Assembly (NCBI RefSeq): GCF_000189635.1 | Contig: NW_002476421.1 | Span: 1 to 64,000 of the forward strand | DNA from: Tetrahymena thermophila SB210 | Taxonomy: Eukaryota; Ciliophora; Oligohymenophorea; Hymenostomatida; Tetrahymenidae | Length of the DNA: 64,000 nucleotides | Direction of reading: 5' to 3' | In this document: in pieces, positions 38,811-50,258 of the stretch | How positions within the stretch are numbered: the first letter of the stretch is position 1 | Layout: every line of letters begins with the position of its first letter | Program-made: the position numbers and the translations under genes | Notes under the pieces: generated by a model | Database searches by the model: none | What the model was told of the DNA's origin: nothing | Seen by the model: only the letters and a program-made list of their open reading frames with translations

Positions 38811-39343
38811 TATATTTATAACATATTAACACAATTTATAACCTTTATTTGTTACAAAAAATAAATTTTAGAAATATATATCAAAAAATAATAATAAATC
38901 TTCATATTTTTTTTAGTTACAAACTCCTTAATTTGCTTGAATATTTTAAAAAATAATGTTTCATTAATATTTTTATTTTTTTCTTAATAAATATAACTAA
39001 GAGTTATTTTGTTTGTAAATGTAATTAGCGTGATAAGCATATAGATAAATAACAAAATCATAAAATTTATGTTGGAGATTATCATTAATAGATTCAATCA
39101 ATATTCATATATAGACACTTTAAAAATTAAAAATTTGATATATTAATTTATCATGGATTATCTATCTATCTGATCTAATCTATTATTTTACTTTTTGATA
39201 TTAATTAATCTATAATATCCAATCAAAAGAAAAGATATCAGATTTTATTGGAATTTAAATAGATATATAAATTAGAGAGAGTCACTCACAAATTCACACA
39301 AGATTTGATTTGTTTAAAAATAGGTAAATAGAATAATCATAAA

Positions 39344-40390
39344 ATGAAGAATAATAAAGGTAAAATTTATAAATAAAGCAAAGCAAAAACAGTTTTAAAC
39401 GAGTTGGAAAGTGAAATTAAAAATATTCAAAGAATTTGTCGCTAAACCATCTATTAGTGCTATGTTTGTTATACTACTTCAAATACCTTCTAATATAGAT
39501 GCTAATTTTGCTTTATTTGTGATTCTTGCTAAGACAAATGGATGGCTCAGTAAATTGATTTACAAAGCAACAATATTAGACTTAAATCTACTTCTGAACT
39601 CAAACTTAACTGTTCAGGCTGTACAAGACCTTTCACTAAAGAATAATTAGATTAAAGATTTGCTACCTTTCCTATGACTTAATAAAGCCTTTTGAAGTTC
39701 TACATTAAGAGAAATGATGAGTATCAAACTTGTCCTTCTTCTAATTGCAATAATATTGGTTGGACAAGTCAAGATTGTAAAAATCTAACTTGCAATTAAT
39801 GTAATATTAATTGGGATAGTGGTTTAAATATACCAAACTCTCTTAAAAAATTTAGTTTCTCAGAGCTTTTCACTAAACTTTTTAAGATTTTTTTGACTAA
39901 AAATTGTCCTTAATGCACTGCTCCAATATATAAAGTAGGTGGTTGTAAGAAAATCAAATGTATAAATTGTGATAAATTGTTCTGTTGGAAATGTAAATAA
40001 TTAGGCCATTACACATTTTCTTTATATTGCTTTTTGATTTGCCTATTTAATTGTCTTTTAGTTGTCCTTCCTTTTAATTATTTACTCTACTATTACGGAG
40101 TTTATGATCCAGCTATCAATTAACTTAAAGAATTCTTTACAGTAGAAAACTTCTTTTATTAATATGGATTTATTTACGTTTTTAGCTTTCTTTTCAGATT
40201 AATTTACAAAAATGGTCTAGCAATTTTGATTCCATTGAATATTTTTGAAAGGAATAATACTATTATATGGAGAATATTAACTGCAGTTGATATCATTCTT
40301 TGGTTTATCTTCACCAGATGGATGGAAGTAGCATATTATTTATTAATTACCCCATAAATAGTGTTTAGCTTAATATTATTTTTTGATTGA
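39344..40390 (+). CDS. Membrane-anchored RBR (RING-IBR-RING) E3 ubiquitin ligase, 348 aa
   Basis: The gene has no introns, with ATG at 39344 and TGA at 40388. RING1 has Cys at 39, 42, 53, 56, 59, 62, 90 and 93 (CYVC..CQFCFICDSC..CSGC). The IBR has CPSSNC at 130-135 and CKNLTCNQC at 145-153. RING2 has CPQC at 188-191, GGC at 199-201 and CINC..CWKC at 206-217. In RBR ligases the Cys of the GGC motif accepts ubiquitin from E2, so C201 is the expected catalytic residue and is present. Hydrophobic segments at about 225-255, 276-300 and 312-345 should anchor it in a membrane with the RBR in the cytosol. It is shorter than Parkin or HHARI and belongs to a local family with 47853-48881, 50259-51305 and 59531-60457. 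Confidence 0.88.
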
Positions 40391-42599
40391 AATTATATTC
40401 ATATTATTTATTTATTTTGATGTTTAAATATTGTTTAAAAGTCCTTTTATTTAATAATACTTATTTATTTTTTTTAAGAGTGTTACTTTTTGATTAATTA
40501 TTTACCTTTTCCAAAATTCTTAAACAGCTTTTCAAAGAAGTAAATTATTTAAGCAATAGCAAAAAATATTTTTGTTGTTGTATGAATTTACATTTTTATC
40601 ACAAATTATTTCCTTTAATACTTTTTATATAATTATTTATCTTTGTTATTAAATTCAAGAGAGAAACATTGATAATATTGTAAACTAAAATATTAAAGAA
40701 GATTATTTATTTATTTGTTATAATTTGAAATAATCAAGAAATTATAAATAATTTTTAATGCTATTAAAAATATTGTTTGAAATAAATCAATAAAGGATAT
40801 GGTATTTTTAGTGATTTTGCTTAGCTTTCAATAATAAAAAAATATTTTTAATTCAAATTAATTTCAACATAGACTTTGGGTATTAATTAAAGCCACTCTT
40901 AATTTAGGAGAAAATGCATTATTATAATAAAATTAACCCTAAAAGGTTTCAATAATATGTATTACATCATAGTAGTGCCAAAAAAGTATTGCTGTTTATT
41001 TTAAATGTCTTTTTCCTCTATTAAGATATAAATAATTCAAAAACTTTTTTATTAATTTCTTTAGACTCTAATCTAATATTAAATTATTTTGAGTATTAAC
41101 AAATTATTCTGATTAAATTGGATGAAAATTTAAATTTTTAGAATAAATTAGTTTAAATATAGTGATTGCCTGAAAAGATTTTTAAAATTTAAGTGAATTA
41201 AAAATAAAAGACTTTTTATTATAATTGTTTTTTTTTAATTATCAATAATTAAAATAGTGATTCTAATTATTTTAGATATATTTATTCTCTAGAAAGAAAT
41301 AAATCACCTTTATGAATTTCTATAGATTCTAATATTAAATTATTTTAAGTATTAACAATTTATTCTGATTAAATTGGATTAAAATTAAAATTTTTAGAAT
41401 AAATTAGTTTAAATATAATGAAAGCCTGAGAAGATTTTTAAAAGTAAATTAATAATTTAAGTGAATTAAAAATAAAAGAGTTTTATTTATAATTGTTTTT
41501 TTTTTAAATTATCAATAAGTAAAAAAGAGAAAGAATCTATTTATTTTAGATATATTTGTCCTTTAAAAGGATATTAATAATTTATAATGAATTATATTAA
41601 TTTCTTTAATAAGATATTAATCAATTATTAAATTATCTTGGGTATCTATCAACAATTTATTCTGATTAATTTGGATTAAAATTTAAACTTTTTAGAATAA
41701 TTAATTTAAACATTTTCTTTTTATTTCAATAAAATTAGTGAGTGAATTCTGATAAAATTTTTAAAAGTAATTAATTTAAATAAATTAAAAATAAAAGAGT
41801 TTTATTTTTTATTGTTTTTTTTTTTAAATTATCAATAAGTTAATTGCTCTAAAAGTAATGCTATTTATTTAGATTTCTTTCTCCTCTATAAAAGACATAA
41901 ATAATTTAAAATTATTTTTATTAATATCTTTTATTTAGATTCTAAGCTAATATTAAATAATATCGCGTTTCAACAATTTATTCTGATTAATCTATAAAAA
42001 TTAAAATTTTTAAGAATAAATTAATATAAATATTTCTTTTATTTCAATTAAAATTAGTGAGTGAATACCTGATAAAATTTTAAAAATAAAAGAGTTTTAT
42101 TTATTGGTGTTTTTTTTCTTTTTAAGTTATTAATAAGTAAATTGAGTCTAAAAGTAATACTATTTTTTTAGATATCTTTGTCCTCTAAAAAAACATAAAT
42201 AATTCAAAATGATTATTATTAATTTCTTTAATTAGATTCGAATCTAATATTAAATTTTATTGAGTTTAGACAATTTATTCTGATTAAATTGGATTAAAAT
42301 TTAAATTTTTTAGAATAAATTAATTTAAATATTTTCTTTTTTTAAATTAAAATTAGTGAGTGAATACTTATTAAGACTTTTAAAAGTATATTAATTAAAA
42401 TAAATTAAAAATAAAAGAGTTTTTTTTTATTATTTTTTTTAAATAATTAATAAGTTAAAATGAAGATTAATTAATATCAAACAAAAAGTAGCTATTTAAG
42501 AATATTAAAATAATCAAAAACATATAAAATAAAAAATAAAAAAAATAAATAAATTGAAAAAAAAATATAATTTTAATTAATTTATTTGACAGGATCATC
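40391..42599. other. Spacer with tandem repeats and the GBP gene promoter region
   Basis: There is no gene. A tandem repeat array (about 40960-42470) is listed separately. The last 130 bp before the ATG at 42600 (caaacaaaaagtagctattt through gacaggatcatcatg) recur at 46010-46142, so this is the shared 5' flank of two genes. Confidence 0.6.
40960..42470 (+). repeat. Tandem repeat, about 5 units of 255-330 bp
   Basis: A block containing tttgtcctctaaaaa..ataaataattcaaaa, then ttaatttctttaattagatt, then aatctaatattaaat, then ttattctgattaaattggat, then aataaaagagttttatt recurs with starts near 40980, 41270, 41560, 41850 and 42160. Units are diverged by indels but keep the same order of landmarks. 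No frame is conserved. Confidence 0.78.
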
Positions 42600-44660
42600 A
42601 TGGAATAGAACAACTAAAAACCTGAATTCATTTACATGAAAAGAGATGAAGATGAATTGAAAAAAACTCTTTGTTATTTTGAAAAGGATGATAGTGGTTA
42701 AATAGTTAAATTATTATTTGAAGATGACAATTTTGAATAACTATTGTTATCAAAATTTATCTAGTTTTTAGATAATAACAAAGAAAAAGAAATTAAAATA
42801 ATAACTACTCTTGGTGAATTTGGATAAGGAAAGTCTTTTATTCAAAACTTTTTAATCTCTAAATATTAAAACCGCTCAGATTATTTAATGGTCTTTCCTA
42901 GCTCTTAGGATATTGATTCAATAACAAAAGGAATTTAATTTTATGCAATAGAAAATAATAACAAAGTTGTGGTATTTTTTGATTGTGAAGGATTTGATTA
43001 TTCTGATAAGTCAAATTATATGTAAAGTCTTGAAAAACTAGTGTGTCTTATTTGTAGGATTTCAACTGTTATTTTATACGTACATTAGAATTCTAGATAA
43101 CCTAAGTCACTTGAAAAAATTTTAAAACTTATAAACATTCAGGAGCATAATAATACTTAAATAGTAAATAATTTTGTAGAAGTTATTAATAAATGCAATG
43201 GTGACAAAATTTAGAGCTACTAAAACAATTATAAAAATTTTATATAAAAGGTATTTAAATGCTAACAACTTGATTTTAATGATGAATTTGACAATTAATT
43301 ATACTCTTGTAAGATAAAGAACGACGAAAAGTTTAATAAATTTATTTAATAAATTGAAGAAATTTAACAACTTTGTGAAAAATCTTAATATAAAACTCCA
43401 TTCGAAAATTGCAAAGCCTTTGAAAAGAAATAGAATTGTAGAAGTTTTAAGGAAATGCTGATATGTTGCTTTTAAATCATAAAAGAAGGTATTTAAGGAA
43501 ATGTGAATGTGAACCAATTCATAAGTATTATCAATTACCAGCTTGCTTAAAAATAAATCTTCCCAAAAATAATTGAAGAATGCATAGATAAAATAAAAAG
43601 CAAATGTTCTATTTAAGCTAAAAAATTACTAGAATTATAAATAAAAAGTCATATTTCTTATGCACTATTTGATTTTTTAACTATATCTTATTAAACTTAA
43701 AGTGAAATAAAGCTCAGTTAAGAATTTGAAAAATGTGTTTAAAAATGGAAAATAGAATTTTAAACAAAACTTAAAGACATTTTTACAAATAATTAAACTC
43801 TTTTAAGTGATGAAAACGCAGAAATAATTATTAATCATTACTCTAATCTTGAATCAATTAAACCAGAAGAAATTAGAGTTTACGAATTAATGAAAAAAAA
43901 ATAAAATGAAAAAATAAATTTTTTAGATCTATTTAAAATATTTATCATTTCATTTTTTTTTTTTTTAATTCCATCATCAATCTTTATTTTCGACTATGAT
44001 TTAATAAAAAATTTATTAAATAAAAGGAAAATATAAAGTATTAATAATTATTTAATATAAAGTGTAATTGAATATTCTAGATAAAAAAGATTTGAAAAAA
44101 ATAAAACAAGTTAGAATATTTAACATTTAAGGAATATTTTAGAATAAAAATTCAGAGCTAATTTAAGCAAATTAATAAACAATTAAGAAGATTAAGATAT
44201 GATCATCTTTATCATATACTTTAATCTAATGTAAAAATCTCTTTCTTTTTTTTCTGGAAACTAAAAAACGTTTGAAATTGATTATAAAATTCTGTAATCT
44301 TGTATATAAATTCTTTAAGATTAAAATATTGAATTTGTTGATCTAGAGGAAATATACGATTCTGAACATTTAGATATAGTTGATTAAGATTTTGAATTCT
44401 TTGAATAGTAAAGAACTATCATATTTAAAAGTAATAATCTTCAAAATTAGAGTTTATCAGTTTTAACAAGAGTAAACTAAAGAGAAGAATAGTTTTACAA
44501 GCATTTGATCATCTTAAAAAATAGAAATGAGAGCCTATTTTTAAGCATCTTTTATTATGCCTACTTTCAAGACCTCATATATTCTGAAAATTTTGCAAAT
44601 AAAATGTTTGACACAAACTTTGTTGCAAAGATCATTTAAGTATAGAATTCTCTCTTCTGA
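42600..44660 (+). CDS. GBP/RHD3-like dynamin-superfamily GTPase with a membrane segment, 686 aa
   Basis: The gene is intronless, 2061 nt from ATG to TGA. Residues 72-79 form a P-loop (GEFGQGKS), followed by FIQNFL as in guanylate-binding proteins and atlastins. A T109-K-G switch I motif and D128-C-E-G at 128-131 (FFDCEGFD, G3) complete the core. The family's usual RD-type G4 motif is not obvious. A helical middle region (about 180-440) precedes a strong hydrophobic segment at about 445-468 (FIISFFFFFLIPSSIFIF), then a charged region of about 215 residues. Proteins of this superfamily bind GTP and remodel or coat membranes. The single anchor and long tail are unlike classical 590-aa human GBPs. 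The neighbours are RBR ligases. A broken copy of its 3' part lies at 37990-38810. Confidence 0.78.
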
Positions 44661-46139
44661 TAAATTATTGATATAATTTTTATATATTATAAATTAACCA
44701 ACTATTAACCATTCTTTGAAAGCCTTCATATTTTTTTAGTCATAAACTAATTAACTTGTTTGATTGTTTTCAATAATAAAATTTCATTAACTTTTTTATT
44801 TTATTTTATGAACATAATTCAAAGTTATTTCATTTGTAAATGCAATTAGCAGAATAAACAGGTAAATAAATATAAAAATCATAAAATTTATGTAGAGATA
44901 TTATTATTAAAAGAGGCAGTCGATATTTATATATTGCATAACTATATTATTCTTAAATATATTAATCTTTATATGTAGATTGAATATAAATAATACATGT
45001 ATTTTATTTTCTAGAGCATAAAGTAGAATAAATAAACTTTACCATAAAATGTTTCAATATGACATTTTTTTAATTATCTAAAAACTAATGCTATTTGTTT
45101 TTGATTTCTTTGTCCTCTCTAAAAAAAGATATAAATAATTCAATATCACTTTATTAATTTTTTTAATTAGATTCTAATCTAATATTAAACTATATTGAAC
45201 ATCAACAATTTATTCTGATTTAATTTTTTAGAATAAATTAATTTAAATATTTTCATTTATTTTAATTAAAATTAATGAGTAAATAAATGCATGAGAAGAT
45301 TTTTAGAAGTAAATTAGTTTAAGTGAATTAATTATAAAAGAGTTTTATTAATAATTGTTTTTTTTAATTATCAATAAGCAAAAAAGAGATAGAATCTATT
45401 TATTTTAGATATATTTATCCTCTATAAGGATATTAGCAATTCAAAAAGACATTTATTAATTTCTTTAATTAGATTTTAATCTAATATTAAACTATCTTGG
45501 GTATCAATAATTTATTCTGATTAAATTGGATTAAAATTTAAATATTTTAGAATAAATCAATTTACATATTTTCTTTTTATTTAAATTAGCATTAAAGAGT
45601 GAATACTGATAAAATTTTTAAAATTATATTAATTTAAATGAATTAAAAGAGTTTTATTTGTAATTATTTTTTTTTAATTATAAATATGTTAGTAGCATCT
45701 AAGAGTAATGCTATTTATTTAGATATATTTGTCCTCTATAAAGACATAAATAATTCAAAATATTTTATTAATTTCTTTAATTAGATTCTAATCTTATATT
45801 AAATTTATTTTATTGAGTTTCGTCAATTTATTCTGATTGAATTGGATAAAAATTTAAATTTTTTAGAATAAATTAATTTAAATATTTCCTTTTTATTTAA
45901 ATTAGTGAATATCTGATCAGAAATTTAAAAGTATGTTAATTAAAATTAAAAATAAAATAGTTTTTATTAATAATTTTGTTTTTAAATTATGAATAAGTTT
46001 AAATAAAGACAAATATCAAACAAAAAGTAGCTATTTAAGAATAATAAAAAAAATCAAAAACCTATATTTTAATTAAAACTAAAATAAATAAATTGAAAAA
46101 AAAAATAATATTTTAATTAATATATTTGACAGGATCATC
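44661..46139. other. Spacer with second tandem-repeat block and copied GBP promoter
   Basis: There is no gene. About 44660-44960 matches the sequence after the GBP fragment at 38810-39130. A repeat block follows at 45080-46010. The final 130 bp match the promoter and start region of the GBP gene at 42470-42600. Confidence 0.6.
45080..46010 (+). repeat. Tandem repeat, about 3 units of ~310 bp
   Basis: This is the same repeat family as 40960-42470. The landmark gattctaatctaatattaaa or a close variant occurs near 45170, 45475 and 45785, each followed by ttattctgatt and aaagagttttatt. Confidence 0.75.
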
Positions 46140-46897
46140 ATGAAATAGAAGAAGTTAAATAGAAGCTAATCTTGGTTTAATTCTGATTATTTCTAAGATA
46201 AATGGATGGATCAGTTCGTTCAAACTTATCCTTATTCTAATTGCAATAAAATTGGTTGGGCAAGTAAAGATTGCAAAAAATTAACTTGCAATTAATGTAA
46301 AATTAAATGTGATTGTGGTTCAAATATACCTAACTCTCTTAATAAATTTAGCTACTCAGAGCTTTTCATTAAGCTTTTTAAGATTTTTTTGACTAAAAAA
46401 TGTTCTTAATGTGCTATAGAATATATGAATTAGGTGATTATTATAAAATAAAATGCGTAAATTGTGATAAATTGTACTGTTGGAAATGTAAATAATTAGA
46501 GTTTTATACATTTTCTTTATATTGCTTAATGATTTGCCTATTTAATTGCCTTTTAGTTTTACTTCCTTTTAATTATTTACTCTACTATTATGGAGTTTAT
46601 GATCCAGCTATCAATTAACTTAAAGAATTCTTTACAGTTCTAAACTTCTTTTAATAAAATGGACCTATTTATCTTTTTAGTTTTCTTTTCAGATTAATTT
46701 ACAAAAATGGTCTAGCAATTTTGATTCCACTGAATATTTTTGAAAGTGATATTTCTGTAATATGGAGAATAATAACTGTAGTTGATATTATTCTTTGGTT
46801 TTTCTTCACCAGATGGATGGAAGTAGCATATTATTTATTAATTATCCCATAAATATTGTTTATCTTAAAATTATTTTTTGATATTATTATTTAATGA
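46140..46897 (+). pseudogene. Broken, chimeric RBR ligase gene
   Basis: The start (caggatcatcatgaaatagaa) and upstream flank come from the GBP gene type (caggatcatcatggaatagaa). After about 20 codons the sequence joins the RBR gene 39344-40390 at DKWM. RING1 is missing and the frame resumes inside the IBR (YSNCNKIGW, CKKLTCNQC). Near 46425 the frame shifts, so the ATG frame stops at 46530-46532 after 130 codons. The remaining RING2 and membrane part continues in another frame to a TGA at 46895-46897. In that frame GGC is replaced by GDY, so the catalytic Cys is lost. It is not a functional ligase. Confidence 0.8.
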
Positions 46898-47852
46898 TTT
46901 TCATGTTTAAATATTGTTTAAAAAGTCCTTTTATTTTATAATAATTATTTATTTATTTTTAAGAGTGCTACTTTTTGATTAATTATTTACCTTTGCGAAA
47001 ATTCTCAAACAAAAAATAAATTATTTAAGTAAAAGCAAAGAAATTTTTTTTTTAGTTGTTTGAATTTACATTTTTATCCACAATTTTTTCCTTAAAATCT
47101 TTTTTATTTTTTTATAACTATTTATATTTGTTATTCAATTCAAATTGATTAATTTAGATAGAATTATAAGCTAAATTATTAAAGAAGATTATTTATAAGC
47201 TAAAATAATAATGAAATTATTCAATATTTCTTACTGATATTAAAAATTTTTCATATTGAATAAAAAGAAAATTATTGTTGGAAATGAATGAATGAATAAT
47301 TATTATTATTTTTTAATGTGATTTTATTTAGCTTTAAATAATAAAAAAAATACTTTAAATGATAAAATAATAAAGAAATAAAATCTAATTATTAATGGAT
47401 TTTATAGACTAAATGAATATTAGAAATTTAAATTTGATGAACCTTATGAAACAAAAGAAAATGTAAAAGAATAAATAAATTTTCTAGAATTTTACTATCT
47501 CTTAGGGGAAGAAGTAGAATTTTATCCAAAGCCAGTATAGATATTTAAATTATAAATATTGACGTATAGTAGATATGATTAATTAATTGATATATAGATG
47601 AGTCACTAAAATTGAATGTGAGTTTGTTTGTTAATAAACTAAAAAAAGGTGCGTCAAATATTGAATAATTACTAAATATTAATTAATCGTATTGTAACCA
47701 CTAATTAGCTAATGTTATCAATAATCTAAATTGAACCCACCTTAGTTATTCAAGTATTATTAAAATTCTTTATATGTTGTTTTTGTTTAAATGTGGTTTA
47801 TATTTTATTTTATAAAGATTAAATACTTTAAATATTATTTTTTAATTGAAAA
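46898..47852. other. Spacer with a possible coding relic
   Basis: There is no complete gene. Around 47380-47610 one + frame reads as protein-like (NGFYRLNEYQKFKFDEPYE.., INFLEFYYLLGEEVEF, FYPKPVQIF) and ends at a TGA, but it has no start codon and no recognisable domain. It may be a last exon or a relic. Confidence 0.35.
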
Positions 47853-48881
47853 ATGAATGCTTTAAAAAGTATTTTGAGAGGAATTTTAAATACTCTTGAA
47901 GGCGATAGTGATAAATTAATATAAGATAAATAACTATTAACATGCGAAGTGTGTTATGAAATTTACAGAGATTAGAACCCGTTTTGTGTAAAGTGCTTTA
48001 TTTGCTTTGGCTGCTTAGATAAATGGTTTAGCTAACAAATAAATGATTAAATAGGTAATCCTTAATGCGAGCTCATAAATTTGAAGATTTTTTGTCCTTC
48101 TTGCATGAAAAATATTAGACTTGCAGAAATCAAAAAGAAATAGAGTATTTTCAGTAATTCTTTAGATAGTCTTACACAGTTTTACTTAAAAAGAGATGAA
48201 TCTTATATATCTTGTCCATCTCCTATCTGCAAAAACATCGGATGGATAGATAATAAAAACTGTCGGAAATATTTTAATTGTACTGTTTGCAATTACAGAT
48301 GGTAAAATCCATATAAAATAAGCTTTATGAATTTGATTGTAAATTAATTCTGCCCTTAAGATGTTAAATCTAGACTTTATAAAAGTTTATTTACAAAATC
48401 ATGTCCTAACTGTAAATCTAGGATTTAAAAATATGGAGGTTGCAGAGAACTAACTTGTAGTCAATGCAAACACTCTTTTTGCTGGAATTGTAAGTCTTAA
48501 ACCCATACGGATTTTGATATAATATGTTTTATGATATGCTTATTCTAGAGTGTTTTGTTTCTTATTCCTTTTAATATTACTTTATGGTATTTAAGTTTTT
48601 ATTATGGCTTATATTCCTTGCTTTCAAATTCTATAAATCTTTATAATTTTTTATTTTAGTTTGGATATCTAAATTTGATTTTCTTTTCTTTTAGGATGAC
48701 GTATCAAGTAGGGCTATTTTATATCTTGTATTAATTCTTCATAAGAAAGAAGAAACGAATTATTATTTTTATTATTGCTGACTTAATCCTATGGTATAAC
48801 TTTACAATATGGACTGAAATTTTTTATATTATTTTGATTTTAGGATAAATTTTAATTGTGATATACAATTATAAAAAATGA
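47853..48881 (+). CDS. Membrane-anchored RBR E3 ubiquitin ligase, 342 aa
   Basis: The gene is intronless from ATG to TGA, 1029 nt. RING1 begins CEVC (31-34) and continues CVKCFICFGC (45-54) and CPSC (81-84). The IBR has CPSPIC (121-126), CRKYFNCTVC (137-146). RING2 has CPNC (184-187), the GGC catalytic site with C197, and CSQC..CWNC (202-213). The linker between IBR and RING2 (WQNPYKISF) is shared with 50259-51305. Hydrophobic segments at about 222-258, 266-300 and 302-338 follow. The expected role is transfer of ubiquitin from E2 through C197, with the enzyme held at a membrane. Substrate and membrane are unknown. Confidence 0.88.
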
Positions 48882-49744
48882 TGAATGATTAAATGATAGT
48901 TTAAGCTTATAAAATAAACACTTATTGATTAGTTGATTTAAAAGAATATTCTTATAAAAGAAAATGAAATTTCTAATAAAAGATATAAACTATGAACTCA
49001 AAATTAGTAGCTTATTTGTGTCATTATTTTTATTTACTTTAATTTTATTTTAGAATTCATATTATTAATTTGCATTTAAAATAATAAAAAATTAATCTAA
49101 AATCTTTAAATTAAAATAATTGTTTTAATAAAATAATTAATAATTAATTTAACAAGTAATTATAGCTAATCCTGTAATAAAATATCTCGAACTGTGTAGG
49201 TACATACAGATCGTGATATTTCATTTAATTTTTATGATTTAAAGCTAATTTTACACTTTTTATTTTTTAATTTTTTTTATCAACCTATTTTTATTAAATT
49301 TTGAAAAATTTTTTTGAAAATTATAAAAATAAAATTTTTTCCATCAAAGAAATAATTTTTAAAAATCGTTATGATTTTGTTTAGCAAAAATACTTTTAAA
49401 AAAATTTGTCTAAACAAATTAATATTTTAAAAATTATATCAACAGTTTTTGGTAAATAAAAAAGAATAGTTTGAGACAGAAATTAACAAATTTGCATAAA
49501 CAAATTAAATTTATTATGGCAAAGTAAAAGTAGACGATTTAAAATTTTTAATAATAAAAAAAAATTCAATTTTGATAAATTTTCTTATAAATATTTTTAC
49601 TTTAATTATTTGAGATAGAAGTTAATATTTAGTAGAACTATATCTCATAAATTAATATTTTAAATACTTTAAAGATTGTTTGAATTCTTAATTGTTTTAA
49701 TAAAATAATATCTGGTAAATATGAACCTAATTTATTAACTTATT
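48882..49744. other. A+T-rich spacer
   Basis: I see no gene, RNA or strong repeat in this stretch. Confidence 0.45.
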
Positions 49745-50070
49745 ATGGCTTAGACAGACGCCATAATTATAATAGAAAAAATTGACTCTACAATAAATTC
49801 TAATTTTTTAAATAGCTAGACAGACAGTGATTTTTGTTATTATTGCGAATATGTCAAAAAAATTAATAAAGAGTAAAAATATGACTTATTAAAAATGTAA
49901 AAATTAATATTTCCATATATAGAAGATTATTTAAAGATGAATCCTAATCAGAAATATAAGAAATGTATTAAAAATAGAATAATTAGAATTAATAAGAATA
50001 TTGCCAATTAATATAGACATTTAATAATTGATATAGAGTAAAAAATAAAAGGTATAGAAAGTTATTTTAA

Positions 50071-50133
<63 letters not shown>

Positions 50134-50149
50134 CTGGCTAGCTAATTGA
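49745..50149 (+). CDS. Hypothetical 134-aa protein with a microsatellite-encoded C-terminus
   Basis: There is an intact frame from ATG at 49745 to TGA at 50147. The first 110 residues look like ordinary coding sequence (MAQTDAIIIIEKIDS, FCYYCEYVKKINKEQKYDLL, YIEDYLKMNPNQKYKKC) and contain a CYYC pair. The C-terminal 22 residues come from a taaa repeat read as NKQI repeats. It lies 109 bp upstream of an RBR gene on the same strand. A weakly similar, broken stretch occurs near 52230-52290. I do not recognise a family. It could be a relic of a larger gene truncated by the repeat. Confidence 0.45.
50069..50133 (+). repeat. (TAAA)n microsatellite, about 16 units
   Basis: This is a perfect run of taaa/aata tetranucleotides over about 65 bp, inside the 3' end of the small open frame. 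Confidence 0.95.
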
Positions 50150-50258
50150 CACTTACTTAAATTTATGATTTGCTACAAAAGTTTGTTTTATAATAAATTA
50201 AATTGTTAAATATTATTTATTACTTAGAATTTATAAAAAGATTTCTTTTTAAAGCAAA

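Noticed and set aside
43299-43517. Minus-strand 72-codon ORF
   Set aside because: It lies inside the GBP-like gene on the opposite strand and has no family features.
50041-50140. Telomere-like or CRISPR-like repeat
   Set aside because: The run is a simple taaa microsatellite with no spacers and no ciliate telomere motif (CCCCAA).
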